Source of the DNA: Nocardioides luti
GTDB taxonomy: Bacteria > Actinomycetota > Actinomycetes > Propionibacteriales > Nocardioidaceae
Reading direction: 5' to 3'
Length of the DNA: 64,000 bases
NCBI RefSeq assembly: GCF_014212315.1
Contig: NZ_JACKXE010000001.1
Coordinates: 3,782,001-3,846,000 of the forward strand
Positions within the stretch are counted from its first letter, which is position 1, and each line of letters starts with the position of its first letter. Below are positions 31,094 to 39,803 of this stretch, in pieces. A program made the translations under genes and the position numbers. The notes under the pieces were generated by a model. It saw only the letters and a list, made by a program, of their open reading frames with translations, made no database searches and was not told the DNA's origin.

Positions 31094-32806
31094 ATGGTCG
31101 ATGACACCGCACGCTCCCGCTGGCAGTCCCGCTACGACTCCTCGCGGGTCCGGGACGTCGACTTCACGACGCTGAGCGGGCTCGAGGTGGAGCCGGCGTA
31201 CGGCACCGACGACAGCGAGTGGCCCGGCCAGTTCCCGTTCACGCGTGGGCTCTACCCGACCGGCTACCGCGGGCGCACCTGGACGATCCGGCAGTTCGCC
31301 GGCTTCGGCAACGCCCAGCAGACCAACGAGCGCTACAAGATGATCCTGGGCCGCGGCGGCGGCGGGCTCTCGGTCGCCTTCGACATGCCCACGCTGATGG
31401 GCCGCGACTCCGACGACCCCAAGTCGCTCGGCGAGGTCGGCCACTGCGGCGTGGCCGTCGACTCGGTCGCCGACATGGAGGCGCTCTTCGACGGCATCGA
31501 CCTCGGCCAGGTCACCACGTCGATGACGATCAGCGGCCCGGCCGTGCCCGTCTTCTGCATGATGATCGTCGCCGCGGAGCGCGCGGGCGTCGACACCGGG
31601 AAGCTCAACGGCACCCTGCAGACCGACATCTTCAAGGAGTACATCGCCCAGAAGGAGTGGCTCTTCACGCCCGAGCCGCACCTGCGCCTGATCGGCGACC
31701 TGATGGAGTACTGCGTCGAGAAGATCCCGGCGTACAAGCCGCTCTCGGTCTCCGGCTACCACATCCGCGAGGCCGGCTCGACGGCCGCGCAGGAGCTCGC
31801 GTTCACCCTCGCCGACGGCTTCGGGTACGTCGAGCTCGGGCTGTCCCGCGGCCTCGACGTCGACCTGTTCGCGCCCGGCCTGTCGTTCTTCTTCGACGCG
31901 CACGTGGACTTCTTCGAGGAGATCGCGAAGTTCCGCGCCGCCCGCCGGATCTGGGCGCGCTGGATGCGCGACGTCTACGGCGCCACGACCGAGAAGGCCC
32001 AGTGGCTGCGGTTCCACACCCAGACCGCCGGGGTCTCGCTCACCGCCCAGCAGCCCTACAACAACGTGGTCCGCACCGGCATCGAGGCGCTCTCGGCCGT
32101 GCTCGGCGGCACCAACTCGCTGCACACCAACGCCCTCGACGAGACGCTGGCGCTGCCGTCCGAGCAGGCCGCCGAGATCGCGCTGCGCACGCAGCAGGTG
32201 ATCATGGAGGAGACCGGCGTCGTGAACGTCGCCGACCCGCTCGGCGGGTCGTGGTACGTCGAGGCGCTCACCGACAAGATCGAGGCCGAGGCCAACGCGA
32301 TCTTCGACAAGATCCTCTCGATGGGCGGCTCCACGCTCACCCACGCCGACACCGAGGACCTCGCGGCCGCGATGACCGAGGCCACCGGTGCCGCGGACGC
32401 GGCCCAGTGGCCGATGACCCGCGGCCTGCTGCGCGGCATCGAGGAGGGCTGGTTCATGGGCGAGATCGCCGAGGCCGCCTTCCAGTACCAGGTGGCCCTC
32501 GAGAAGGGCGACAAGCGGATCGTCGGCGTCAACTGCCACCCCGACTCGGTCACCCACGACCTCGAGATCCTCCGGGTCTCCCACGAGGTGGAGGTCGACC
32601 AGGTCCGCGACCTGGCGGCTCGCCGCGGCGCCCGGGACGACGAGGCGGCGGTCGCGGCCGTGCAGCGGATGGTCGACGTGGCCCGCACCGACGGCAACAT
32701 GATCGAGGCGATGCTCGAGGCCTGCCGCGCGGAGGCCACGCTCGGCGAGATCTGCGACGCGCTGCGCGCCGAGTGGGGCGAGTACCGCGAGCCGGCCCGC
32801 TTCTGA
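31094..32806 (+). CDS. icmA: B12-dependent acyl-CoA mutase large subunit, isobutyryl-CoA mutase type
   Basis: A 570-residue catalytic subunit of the methylmalonyl-CoA mutase family without a B12-binding domain, so it needs a separate small subunit (not in this window). Two specificity positions differ from methylmalonyl-CoA mutase: the position of Tyr89 is Phe68 ([18 protein letters not shown]) and that of Arg207 is Gln186 (KEYIAQKEW), at the same spacing of 118. Phe/Gln is the isobutyryl-CoA mutase signature; the lost Arg binds the carboxylate of methylmalonyl-CoA. Conserved Gln176 lies in GTLQTD. It should interconvert butyryl- and isobutyryl-CoA in the cytoplasm. MeaB at 25291 may be its chaperone. 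Confidence 0.92.
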   Translation: MVDDTARSRWQSRYDSSRVRDVDFTTLSGLEVEPAYGTDDSEWPGQFPFTRGLYPTGYRGRTWTIRQFAGFGNAQQTNERYKMILGRGGGGLSVAFDMPTLMGRDSDDPKSLGEVGHCGVAVDSVADMEALFDGIDLGQVTTSMTISGPAVPVFCMMIVAAERAGVDTGKLNGTLQTDIFKEYIAQKEWLFTPEPHLRLIGDLMEYCVEKIPAYKPLSVSGYHIREAGSTAAQELAFTLADGFGYVELGLSRGLDVDLFAPGLSFFFDAHVDFFEEIAKFRAARRIWARWMRDVYGATTEKAQWLRFHTQTAGVSLTAQQPYNNVVRTGIEALSAVLGGTNSLHTNALDETLALPSEQAAEIALRTQQVIMEETGVVNVADPLGGSWYVEALTDKIEAEANAIFDKILSMGGSTLTHADTEDLAAAMTEATGAADAAQWPMTRGLLRGIEEGWFMGEIAEAAFQYQVALEKGDKRIVGVNCHPDSVTHDLEILRVSHEVEVDQVRDLAARRGARDDEAAVAAVQRMVDVARTDGNMIEAMLEACRAEATLGEICDALRAEWGEYREPARF

Positions 32807-32826
32807 CCCGCCGCCCACCTGACGCG

Positions 32827-33687
32827 ATGGGTCCTCGCAGCGGCGCCACGCTCGACCTGGCGACCCGGAAGTGGTGGCGCGCCGTCGGCCGGCGCGTCGA
32901 CCTCGCGGGCGAGCACGCCTGGCTGGCCGCGCCGGTGTCACGCGGCCCCCTCGTGGGCGACGGGTGGCTGCACGACGAGGCCGCCCGCCTCGGTGGGCAG
33001 GTGCGCGACGGCGTGCCCGGCGCCGGGCTGCTCGCCGACGTCGCAGTGCTCGACGGTCCGGGCTTCCGCGCCGCCGACCTGGCCCCGGAGGTCCGGGCGT
33101 TCTACGAGCACACCGCCGACTGGCGGATGGAGGTGTGGACCGGCTGGACGCCGCTCTTCTGGCCCGGCGGCGAGCTGGTCTCGCGCCTGTTCGGGCGCCG
33201 GGTGGGCCAGCTGGCGCTGCCGATGCGACCGCTCGACGTCGCGCACGGGATGGACAGCCGGGTCTCGGTGATCAGCGACGCCGACGGCACCCAGCGCGCC
33301 GCCGGCTGGCTGCGGACCCTGCGCTCGACGGGGGAGTACGTCTTCAGCGGGTGCTACTCGGCCCGCCGGCTCCCGGGCGCCGACCGCCCGAGCGTCCACG
33401 TCGCCTTCCCGCTCGAGCACGGCAACGTCCAGGTCTTCCTGCGGCCCGACGTCGACCCGGACGGCTCGCTGTGGCTGCGCTCGCCGGGAGGCCGCTTCGG
33501 GACGGACGGCGCCTACGTCGTGGTGGAGGACGGCGGGGCGTCGTACGCCGCCCGCGCGCCGATCCACGAGGAGTTCCACGTCCACCTCGACCGCGAGGGC
33601 GTGCTGCGCACCGACCACGACCTGCGGCTGTGGGCGGCCGACGTGGTGCGGCTGCACTACCGGCTCGAGCCGAGGGCGCGGGCCTGA
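32827..33687 (+). CDS. conserved-looking protein of unknown function
   Basis: A 286-residue soluble protein with no signal peptide or membrane helix. It is rich in Trp and aromatic residues (WRMEVWTGWTPLFWPGGELV in the middle), contains MDSRVSVISDADG and YVFSGCYSARRLPGADR, and ends with HEEFHVHLDREGVLRTDHDL, which holds several His/Asp/Glu that could bind metal. It starts 20 nt after the mutase stop on the same strand, so the two may be co-transcribed. I do not recognise the family. Confidence 0.8.
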   Translation: MGPRSGATLDLATRKWWRAVGRRVDLAGEHAWLAAPVSRGPLVGDGWLHDEAARLGGQVRDGVPGAGLLADVAVLDGPGFRAADLAPEVRAFYEHTADWRMEVWTGWTPLFWPGGELVSRLFGRRVGQLALPMRPLDVAHGMDSRVSVISDADGTQRAAGWLRTLRSTGEYVFSGCYSARRLPGADRPSVHVAFPLEHGNVQVFLRPDVDPDGSLWLRSPGGRFGTDGAYVVVEDGGASYAARAPIHEEFHVHLDREGVLRTDHDLRLWAADVVRLHYRLEPRARA

Positions 33688-33698
33688 GCGGGGCTCTC

Positions 33699-33704
33699 TA
33701 GGAT
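33699..33704 (+). promoter_or_regulatory. putative -10 box, leaderless thioredoxin/TPR gene
   Basis: TAGGAT lies 7 nt before the ATG at 33712. Confidence 0.5.
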
Positions 33705-33711
33705 TGGCGGC

Positions 33712-34713
33712 ATGACGCAGCAGCCGTTCAGCCGTCCCGGAGCGATCGACCTCTCCGCCCTCAAGCGCCCCGCGCAGCCCACGCCCGCCCCCGGTGGCGG
33801 CGCGCCCCGCGCACCGGGCGGCGGGGCGCCGGCGGGTGGCGCACCGGCCGGCCCGTCGTCGTACGCCGTCCAGGTGACGGAGGAGAACTTCCAGGGCGTC
33901 ATCGAGGCGTCGATGGGCGCCGCGGTGCTGCTGGCGTTCTACTCGCGCACGCGGATGCCGGAGAGCGGCGACCTCGCCGCCGACCTGGTGACGCTGTCGG
34001 CGGAGTTCGAGGGGCGCTTCCTGCTGGGGCTCGTCGACATCGACGCGGCGCCGCAGATCGCCCAGGCCATGCAGATCCCGTCCATCCCGCTGGTGGTCGC
34101 GGTCGTGGACGGCCGCCCGATGCCGCTGTTCCAGGACGTGCTGCCGATCGAGGAGCTGCGCACCGCGCTGACCCAGGTCGCCCAGCAGCTCACCACCCAG
34201 GGCATCACCGGCCGGCACCAGCCGCGGGCCGCGGCCGGGGCTCCCGGTGCCGACGGGGCCGGTGCGCCCGGTGCCGAGGGCGAGGACGCCGAGCCGCCGG
34301 TCGACCCGCGTTACGCCCCCGCCCAGGACGCGCTGGGCGACGGCGACTTCGACCGGGCGGTCGAGGAGTACCACAAGCTCGTCACCGCCAACCCCGCCGA
34401 CAGCGAGGCCGTCGCCGGGCTCGCGATGGCGCGGCTGCTGCAGCGCACGGCCGGCGTCGACCTCGACCACGCCCGCGCCGCGGCCGACGCCGCGCCGGAC
34501 GACCTCGATGCCCAGACCCTCGTCGCCGACCTGGACCTCCTCGGTGGCCAGGTCGACGAGGCCTTCACCCGGCTGATCGAGCTGGTCCGGCGTACCTCCG
34601 GCGACGAGCGCAACACCGCCCGCGAGCACCTCGTCGCGCTCTTCGGCGCCGTCGGCAACGACGACCCGCGAGTGCTCAAGGCGCGCGGCCGGCTGGCCTC
34701 GGCGCTCTACTGA
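33712..34713 (+). CDS. CnoX/YbbN-like thioredoxin-fold and TPR protein lacking CXXC
   Basis: A 333-residue protein with a disordered Pro/Gly/Ala N-terminus (about 1-48), a thioredoxin fold (about 50-155: VTEENFQGVIEAS, LLGLVDIDAAPQIAQAMQIP) and C-terminal tetratricopeptide-like helices (about 205-333). The architecture matches YbbN/CnoX co-chaperones. The redox motif is gone: the expected W-C-x-x-C position reads FYSRTRMPES, and the protein has no cysteine at all. It therefore cannot act as a reductase and is more likely a holdase or adaptor. A second disordered Gly/Ala linker separates the two domains. Confidence 0.9.
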   Translation: MTQQPFSRPGAIDLSALKRPAQPTPAPGGGAPRAPGGGAPAGGAPAGPSSYAVQVTEENFQGVIEASMGAAVLLAFYSRTRMPESGDLAADLVTLSAEFEGRFLLGLVDIDAAPQIAQAMQIPSIPLVVAVVDGRPMPLFQDVLPIEELRTALTQVAQQLTTQGITGRHQPRAAAGAPGADGAGAPGAEGEDAEPPVDPRYAPAQDALGDGDFDRAVEEYHKLVTANPADSEAVAGLAMARLLQRTAGVDLDHARAAADAAPDDLDAQTLVADLDLLGGQVDEAFTRLIELVRRTSGDERNTAREHLVALFGAVGNDDPRVLKARGRLASALY

Positions 34714-34723
34714 GCCTGGGCGC

Positions 34724-34811
34724 GCTTCATCACGGGATGCAGGTGAAGCGCGGCTTCCCTCGGCGAATCCACCGGGGGAACCTCCACTCCGCCTGCATCC
34801 CGTGATGAAGC
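34724..34811. repeat. 88-bp palindromic element, copy A
   Basis: Perfect 20-base terminal arms (beginning GCTTCATCACGGGATGC) enclose two inner hairpins, GAAGC-gcg-GCTTC and TTCCC-t-CGG ... CCG-g-GGGAA. It fills the gap between the convergent thioredoxin/TPR gene and ppdK, ending 2 nt short of the ppdK stop. The same 88-bp layout recurs at 38609 and 39804 without indels. Confidence 0.92.
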
Positions 34812-34813
34812 AG

Positions 34814-37480
34814 CTACTCGGCCCCCAGCGCCGAGCGCCCGGCCTCGAGGCGGGCGACCGGCACCCGGAACGGCGAGCACGACACGTAGTCGAGCCCCGC
34901 GTCGTCGAAGAAGTGGATCGACGCCGGGTCGCCGCCGTGCTCGCCGCAGACCCCGAGGTGCAGGTCCGGGCGGGTGGCGCGGCCGCGCTCGACGGCGGTC
35001 CGCACCAGCTCGCCGACGCCGGCGGTGTCCAGCGACTCGAACGGTGAGACCGGGAAGACGCCCTGCTCGAGGTAGGTGCTGAAGAACGACGCCTCGACGT
35101 CGTCGCGGGAGAAGCCCCAGGTCATCTGCGTGAGGTCGTTGGTGCCGAACGAGAAGAACTCGGCCGACCCGGCGATCTCCCCGGCGGTGAGCGCCGCGCG
35201 CGGCAGCTCGATCATCGTCCCGATCTTCACGTCGAGGTCCAGCCCGGACTCCTCGGCCACCTCCCGGGCGATCACGTCGATCCGCGCCCTGACTAGGTCG
35301 AGCTCCTTCACCGACGCGACCAGCGGGATCATGATCTCCGGGCGCGGGTCGCCCCCGGCCCGCTTGCGGGCGACGGCGGCCTCGAGGATCGCCCGGGCCT
35401 GCATGGTGAAGAGACCGGGGATCACGATGCCGAGGCGTACGCCGCGGAGCCCGAGCATCGGGTTCTGCTCGTGCAGCCTGCTGACCGCGTCGAGCAGGCG
35501 ACGCTCCCGCTTCTTGCGGTGACCGCGGGTGTCCGCGATCGCCATCGCCACCGACAGCTCGGTGATGTCGGGGAGGAACTCGTGCAGCGGCGGGTCGATC
35601 AGCCGGATCGTCACCGGCAGGCCGTCCATCGCCTCGAGGATCTCGGTGAAGTCCTGCCGCTGCAGGGGCAGGAGCGCGTCCAGCGCCTTCTCCTGGCCCT
35701 TCTCGCCGTCGGCGACGATCAGGTCCTCGACCAGCTGGCGCCGGTCGCCGAGGAACATGTGCTCGGTGCGGCACAGCCCGATGCCCTGGGCGCCGAACCG
35801 GCGGGCCCGGGCCGCGTCCTCGGCCGTGTCGGCGTTGGTCCGCACGCGGAGGCGGCGTACGGCGTCGGCCCGCTCGATCAGCCGGGTGACCGCGTCGACG
35901 AGCGGGTCGTCCACGTCGTCGCCCTCGAAGTACCGGACCACGTGCGAGTCGACCACGTCGACGGCGCCGTCGAAGATCTCGCCGGTCGACCCGTCGATCG
36001 AGATCAGGTCGCCCTCCTCGACCGTCTTCCCGCCGCGGACCGTGAAGCGGCCCTCCTTGGTGTCGACGTCGAGCGCCTCGGCGCCGCACACGCAGGTGCG
36101 GCCCATCCCGCGCGCGACGACCGCGGCGTGGGAGGTCTTGCCGCCGCGGCTGGTCAGGATGCCCTTGGCGACGACCATGCCGTGCAGGTCGTCGGGGCTG
36201 GTCTCCTTGCGGACCAGGATCACGTCCTCGCCGCGCTCGGCCCACTCGACGGCCGTGCCCCAGTCGAAGACGGCCCGGCCGACGGCGGCGCCGGGGGAGG
36301 CGTTCATGCCCTTCGCGAGCAGCGTGCGCCGCGCCTTCGGGTCGAAGCGCGGGAACATCAGCTGGGCGAGCTGGGCGCCGCTCACCCGGCGTACCGCCTC
36401 GTCGAGGTCGATCAGGCCCTCGTCGGCCATGTGCACCGCGATCCGGAACGCCGCCTCGGGCGTGCGCTTGCCGACGCGGGTCTGGAGCATCCAGAGCTTG
36501 CCGCGCTCGACGGTGAACTCGATGTCGCACATGTCGCGGTAGTGCTGCTCCAGCGTGCTCATGATCTCGAGCAGCTGGTCGTGCGAGGCCCGGTCGATCT
36601 CGCCCATGTCCGCGAGCGAGACGGTGTTGCGGATGCCGGCGACGACGTCCTCGCCCTGGGCGTTCTGCAGGTAGTCGCCGTAGACGCCCTGGTTGCCCGA
36701 CGCCGGGTCGCGGGTGAAGGCGACGCCGCTGCCGGAGGTGTCGCCGCGGTTGCCGAAGACCATCGCCTGGATGTTCACCGCGGTGCCGAGGTCCTCGGGG
36801 ATCTGCTCCTGGCGGCGGTAGAGCACGGCGCGCTCGGTGTTCCACGAGTCGAAGACCGCGCGGACGGCGAGGTCCAGCTGCTCGCGCGGGTCCTGCGGGA
36901 AGTCGCGGCCGGCGTGCTCGCGGATGGCCTGCTGGTACGTCGACACGAGCTCGCGCAGGTCGTCGGGGGTCAGCTCGGTGTCCTGGTCGACGCCGCGCTG
37001 CCGCTTGAGGTCGTCGAGCGCGTCCCCGAAGACCTCGCCCTCGATGCCCAGCACCGTGGCCCCGAACATCTGCAGCAGCCGGCGGTAGGAGTCCAGCGCG
37101 AACCGCTCGTCCTCGCTCTGGGCCGCCAGCCCGGCGACGGACTCGTCGTTGAGGCCGATGTTGAGGACCGTCTCCATCATCCCGGGCATCGAGAACTTCG
37201 CCCCCGAGCGGACCGAGACGAGCAGCGGGTCGGCCGGGTCGCCGAGTCGCCGGCCCATCGCCTCCTCGAGCGCGGCGAGGTGCTCGCTCACCTCACGGGA
37301 GAGCGCCTCCGGCTCGCGCCCCTCGGCGAGGTAGGCGCGGCAGGCCTCGGTCGTGATCGTGAAGCCGGGCGGCACGGGCAGCCCGAGGTTCACCATCTCG
37401 GCGAGGTTGGCGCCCTTGCCGCCGAGGAGGTCGCGCTGGTCCTTGTCGCCCTGGGCGAAGTCGAAGACGTAGGTGCTCAC
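34814..37480 (-). CDS. ppdK: pyruvate, phosphate dikinase
   Basis: An 888-residue enzyme that interconverts pyruvate, ATP and phosphate with phosphoenolpyruvate, AMP and pyrophosphate. The nucleotide-grasp domain comes first (GGKGANLAEMVNLGLPVPPG, about residues 21-40, and VSVRSGAKFSMPGMM at about 88-102). The swivelling domain has the phospho-His in GGKTSHAAVVARGMGRTCVC (about 445-464). The C-terminal TIM barrel has GTNDLTQMTWGFSRDD and the Cys-containing CGEHGGDP near residue 830. The length is standard. The start is GTG 37480. In this setting it allows gluconeogenic PEP formation that could feed the alpha-glucan genes downstream. Confidence 0.97.
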   Translation of the reverse strand: MSTYVFDFAQGDKDQRDLLGGKGANLAEMVNLGLPVPPGFTITTEACRAYLAEGREPEALSREVSEHLAALEEAMGRRLGDPADPLLVSVRSGAKFSMPGMMETVLNIGLNDESVAGLAAQSEDERFALDSYRRLLQMFGATVLGIEGEVFGDALDDLKRQRGVDQDTELTPDDLRELVSTYQQAIREHAGRDFPQDPREQLDLAVRAVFDSWNTERAVLYRRQEQIPEDLGTAVNIQAMVFGNRGDTSGSGVAFTRDPASGNQGVYGDYLQNAQGEDVVAGIRNTVSLADMGEIDRASHDQLLEIMSTLEQHYRDMCDIEFTVERGKLWMLQTRVGKRTPEAAFRIAVHMADEGLIDLDEAVRRVSGAQLAQLMFPRFDPKARRTLLAKGMNASPGAAVGRAVFDWGTAVEWAERGEDVILVRKETSPDDLHGMVVAKGILTSRGGKTSHAAVVARGMGRTCVCGAEALDVDTKEGRFTVRGGKTVEEGDLISIDGSTGEIFDGAVDVVDSHVVRYFEGDDVDDPLVDAVTRLIERADAVRRLRVRTNADTAEDAARARRFGAQGIGLCRTEHMFLGDRRQLVEDLIVADGEKGQEKALDALLPLQRQDFTEILEAMDGLPVTIRLIDPPLHEFLPDITELSVAMAIADTRGHRKKRERRLLDAVSRLHEQNPMLGLRGVRLGIVIPGLFTMQARAILEAAVARKRAGGDPRPEIMIPLVASVKELDLVRARIDVIAREVAEESGLDLDVKIGTMIELPRAALTAGEIAGSAEFFSFGTNDLTQMTWGFSRDDVEASFFSTYLEQGVFPVSPFESLDTAGVGELVRTAVERGRATRPDLHLGVCGEHGGDPASIHFFDDAGLDYVSCSPFRVPVARLEAGRSALGAE

Positions 37481-37525
37481 CAGGCATCTGTACCGCAGAT
37501 CGGGCGGCTTGGGCAGGGGCTGAGG

Positions 37526-38560
37526 TCAGTTCCCCGACTCGGTGTACGTCGTCCCGCCCGGCGCCGCGAGCGACCGCAGCGCGGCCTCGATCCGGCGCGC
37601 GGTGAAGTCGGCGCAGCGCTCGCGGACCTGCTCGACGGTGAGGAACTCCGCCGAGCGGATCTCCCGGGCCTGCTTGACAATCCCGTCGGTGATCGACGCC
37701 GGGTGCTCCCCGCCGTCGAAGACGAGGCACAGGGCGTCGTCCCAGCCGCCCCAGGGGGGCAGCCAGTCGGTGAGCAGCAGCCGGCCGGCGGGCAGGTCGA
37801 GCGCGAGCTCCTCGGTGACCTCGCGGGCCACCGCCAGCTGGGGCGACTCGCCGACCTCCACGACCCCGCCGGGGAGGTCCCAGTCCTGCTTGTAGGTCAG
37901 CTGGCAGACCAGCACCCGGCCGTCCGGGTCGCGGACGAGCATCTGGCTGATCGCGCGCTTGCGGGGGAGGAACGAGTTGAGGAGCGCGCGGAAGCTGGTC
38001 GCGTCGCTGAGCGGCGGGTCGTCGGCCAGCCGGGCGAGGACGACGTACTCGGTCGTCGCGGCCCGGTCGCCGGTCCCGGCCACCACCCGGCGTACGCCCT
38101 CGCGCCGGAGGCCGGAGCGGGTGGCCACCCGCAGCGACGCCTCGTTGCCCGGCTCGACCTTGGCCTCGAGGCGGCTGACGCCCCACCCGCCCTGGCCGGT
38201 CCCGGTGGTGGCCCAGTCGGCGAGCACGCGCACCGCGCGGGTGGCGTGGCCCCGGCCGCGGTGGCCGGCGTACAACGCCCACGACAGCTCGCCGGTGTGC
38301 TCGTCGGTGCGGCGCACCTCGCAGCAGCCCACGACCTCGCCGTCGTGCTCGATGACGAAGCTGACGACGCTCCCGTCGGCCCAGCCGCGGCGCCAGCGCT
38401 CGACCGCGGCGGTCTGCGCCTCGTGGCTCGGCGTCACCGTGTCGAAGCCGAACCAGTGCGCGATCACCTCGTCGTGGCCCGCGACCGCCACGTCCACGTC
38501 GGCGTCGCGCCACGGTCGCAGGGTGATCGCGCCGTCGGTCAGGGTCGGCTGCTCGGTCAC
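37526..38560 (-). CDS. GNAT-NUDIX fusion protein
   Basis: A 344-residue two-domain protein. Residues about 8-185 form a GNAT acetyltransferase of the RimJ/RimL type (ITLRPWRDADVDVAVAGHDE, then HRGRGHATRAVRVLADWA for acetyl-CoA binding). Residues about 200-330 form a NUDIX hydrolase with the full box: GGVVEVGE, then REVTEEL, preceding an aromatic-rich core. The two activities are acetyl transfer and cleavage of a nucleoside-diphosphate-linked substrate; a link between them is unknown. The start is GTG 38560 with TAGGGT 6 nt upstream. Confidence 0.92.
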   Translation of the reverse strand: MTEQPTLTDGAITLRPWRDADVDVAVAGHDEVIAHWFGFDTVTPSHEAQTAAVERWRRGWADGSVVSFVIEHDGEVVGCCEVRRTDEHTGELSWALYAGHRGRGHATRAVRVLADWATTGTGQGGWGVSRLEAKVEPGNEASLRVATRSGLRREGVRRVVAGTGDRAATTEYVVLARLADDPPLSDATSFRALLNSFLPRKRAISQMLVRDPDGRVLVCQLTYKQDWDLPGGVVEVGESPQLAVAREVTEELALDLPAGRLLLTDWLPPWGGWDDALCLVFDGGEHPASITDGIVKQAREIRSAEFLTVEQVRERCADFTARRIEAALRSLAAPGGTTYTESGN

Positions 38561-38566
38561 CTCGTC

Positions 38567-38572
38567 ACCCTA
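38567..38572 (-). promoter_or_regulatory. putative -10 box, leaderless GNAT-NUDIX gene
   Basis: TAGGGT on the minus strand lies 6 nt before GTG 38560. Confidence 0.45.
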
Positions 38573-38608
38573 CCGAGGGGGTGTGGGGCTGGTGCGCCTC
38601 CGCCGCTT

Positions 38609-38696
38609 GCTTCATCACGGGATGCAGTTGAACTGGTGCTTCTCATGGTGAGTTCGCCGGGGGAACCTCCGCGTGGTCTGCATCCCGTGATGAAGC
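38609..38696. repeat. 88-bp palindromic element, copy B
   Basis: Terminal arms of 19 perfect bases as in copy A (GCTTCATCACGGGATGCAG and inverse). The middle is the most diverged of the three copies and its inner hairpin is partly lost. It lies 39 nt downstream of the AbiEi-like gene stop and upstream of the GNAT-NUDIX promoter. Confidence 0.9.
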
Positions 38697-38735
38697 AGTG
38701 ACAGGAGGGGAGAACCGCGGCAGCACAGGGAGTGG

Positions 38736-39680
38736 TTACCCAGCTCGGCGCAGCAGCCGCTCGAACCGCGCTCGCAGGAGTCTCGGCCGCTCGAAGTCCG
38801 ACCAGACGATGCGGATCATGCGCATGTCCGTCACCTCGCGGAGCAGGTCCTCGCGCTGCTTCTCGGCGAAGACCACCGGTCCTGGCTCCTGCCCGTCCTT
38901 CAGGAGCCGGCCGTACTTCAGCTTGCCGTCGAACTCCCCCAGCAGGCGGTGCTTCTTCCAGACCCAGTCACACGTGCCGATGAGACGGCCGTCGGCCGAG
39001 TAGACCGCGAACTGTGGCTCCGGTGCCGGGAAGCTGTTGTGGAAGAAGAAGTTCACCCCACGCGACTCACCGATGCTGCCGGTGCGCTTGTCGGCCAGCC
39101 GCACCGGGACGTGGAGGTGCTGGGTGAACGGCCAGAACTGCATCGTCTTGAACTGCTCCGCCAGCTCGTCCGCGTTGCACAGCTCACGCCTGAGGAGACT
39201 GTCGAAGTGGCAGAGGGCCACTTCGCTGGAGCTGCGGCCGACGGCTTCGATCGCGGCTCGGGGCGCTGCCATCACCAGCATTCCGTCGATCTCCACGATG
39301 TCGTCCTCGATCGCCCGTCCCTCGTGGTGCACGACATCGCCTTCGATACGACCAGCACCGCCGTCCAGTCTCGTGACGTGCACCTTGTCCAGGGGGATGC
39401 CCCAGATGTCCAGGCCGTGCACGATCGAGGCGGAGACGTGACTCAGGGCGACGACGCCGGGGCCGAGTGCGTCCATGACGGCGCGCGCTCGCACCGCGTG
39501 CTGCTGCTCCTCGCTCAGCGACCGCCATCTGCTTCCGAGGCAGTAGTAGCCCCGTCGGAATCGATGCCAGTGACCCGAGCGTGCCGCCGAGGCGATCTGG
39601 GTGTCGCTGTAGCCGGCAGACCGCGCCTCGGCTCGGGTGAAGAACCCGCGGTCCTCGCAGAGCACGTCGATGATGTCCAT
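38736..39680 (-). CDS. AbiEi-like antitoxin-domain protein with putative nuclease C-terminus
   Basis: A 314-residue protein. The N-terminal winged-helix part (RGFFTRAEARSAGYSDTQI then RSGHWHRFRRGYYCL) is the AbiEi type IV antitoxin N-terminal domain. The C-terminal half (FDGKLKYGRLL, then EKQREDLLREVTDMRMIRIVW) resembles the DUF559/Vsr-like endonuclease fold seen in many actinobacterial AbiEi-type proteins, with candidate acidic and Lys residues. No AbiEii toxin gene is adjacent. Codons look less G/C-biased than in neighbouring genes. It sits between two copies of the 88-bp palindromic element, so acquisition is possible. Whether it is an antitoxin, regulator or nuclease is open. Confidence 0.82.
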   Translation of the reverse strand: MDIIDVLCEDRGFFTRAEARSAGYSDTQIASAARSGHWHRFRRGYYCLGSRWRSLSEEQQHAVRARAVMDALGPGVVALSHVSASIVHGLDIWGIPLDKVHVTRLDGGAGRIEGDVVHHEGRAIEDDIVEIDGMLVMAAPRAAIEAVGRSSSEVALCHFDSLLRRELCNADELAEQFKTMQFWPFTQHLHVPVRLADKRTGSIGESRGVNFFFHNSFPAPEPQFAVYSADGRLIGTCDWVWKKHRLLGEFDGKLKYGRLLKDGQEPGPVVFAEKQREDLLREVTDMRMIRIVWSDFERPRLLRARFERLLRRAG

Positions 39681-39803
39681 GCCGTCGAGTGGCTCACGGC
39701 GGGACCATGTGGCGCACCCGCGTCGCGCGGGCCTGGGGACAACCGGTGCTGCCAGGGCCTGTGTGGACTGTTCGTGGCTGCTGACTCGCTCGTGGCGGTC
39801 GTT

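Noticed and set aside
35471..38701. 1076-codon open frame on the plus strand opposite ppdK and the GNAT-NUDIX gene
   Set aside because: Antisense shadow of two recognised enzymes; it even runs into palindromic element B.
38736..39680. Complete AbiE type IV toxin-antitoxin system
   Set aside because: No AbiEii nucleotidyltransferase toxin gene lies on either side, so only an AbiEi-like domain protein is supported.
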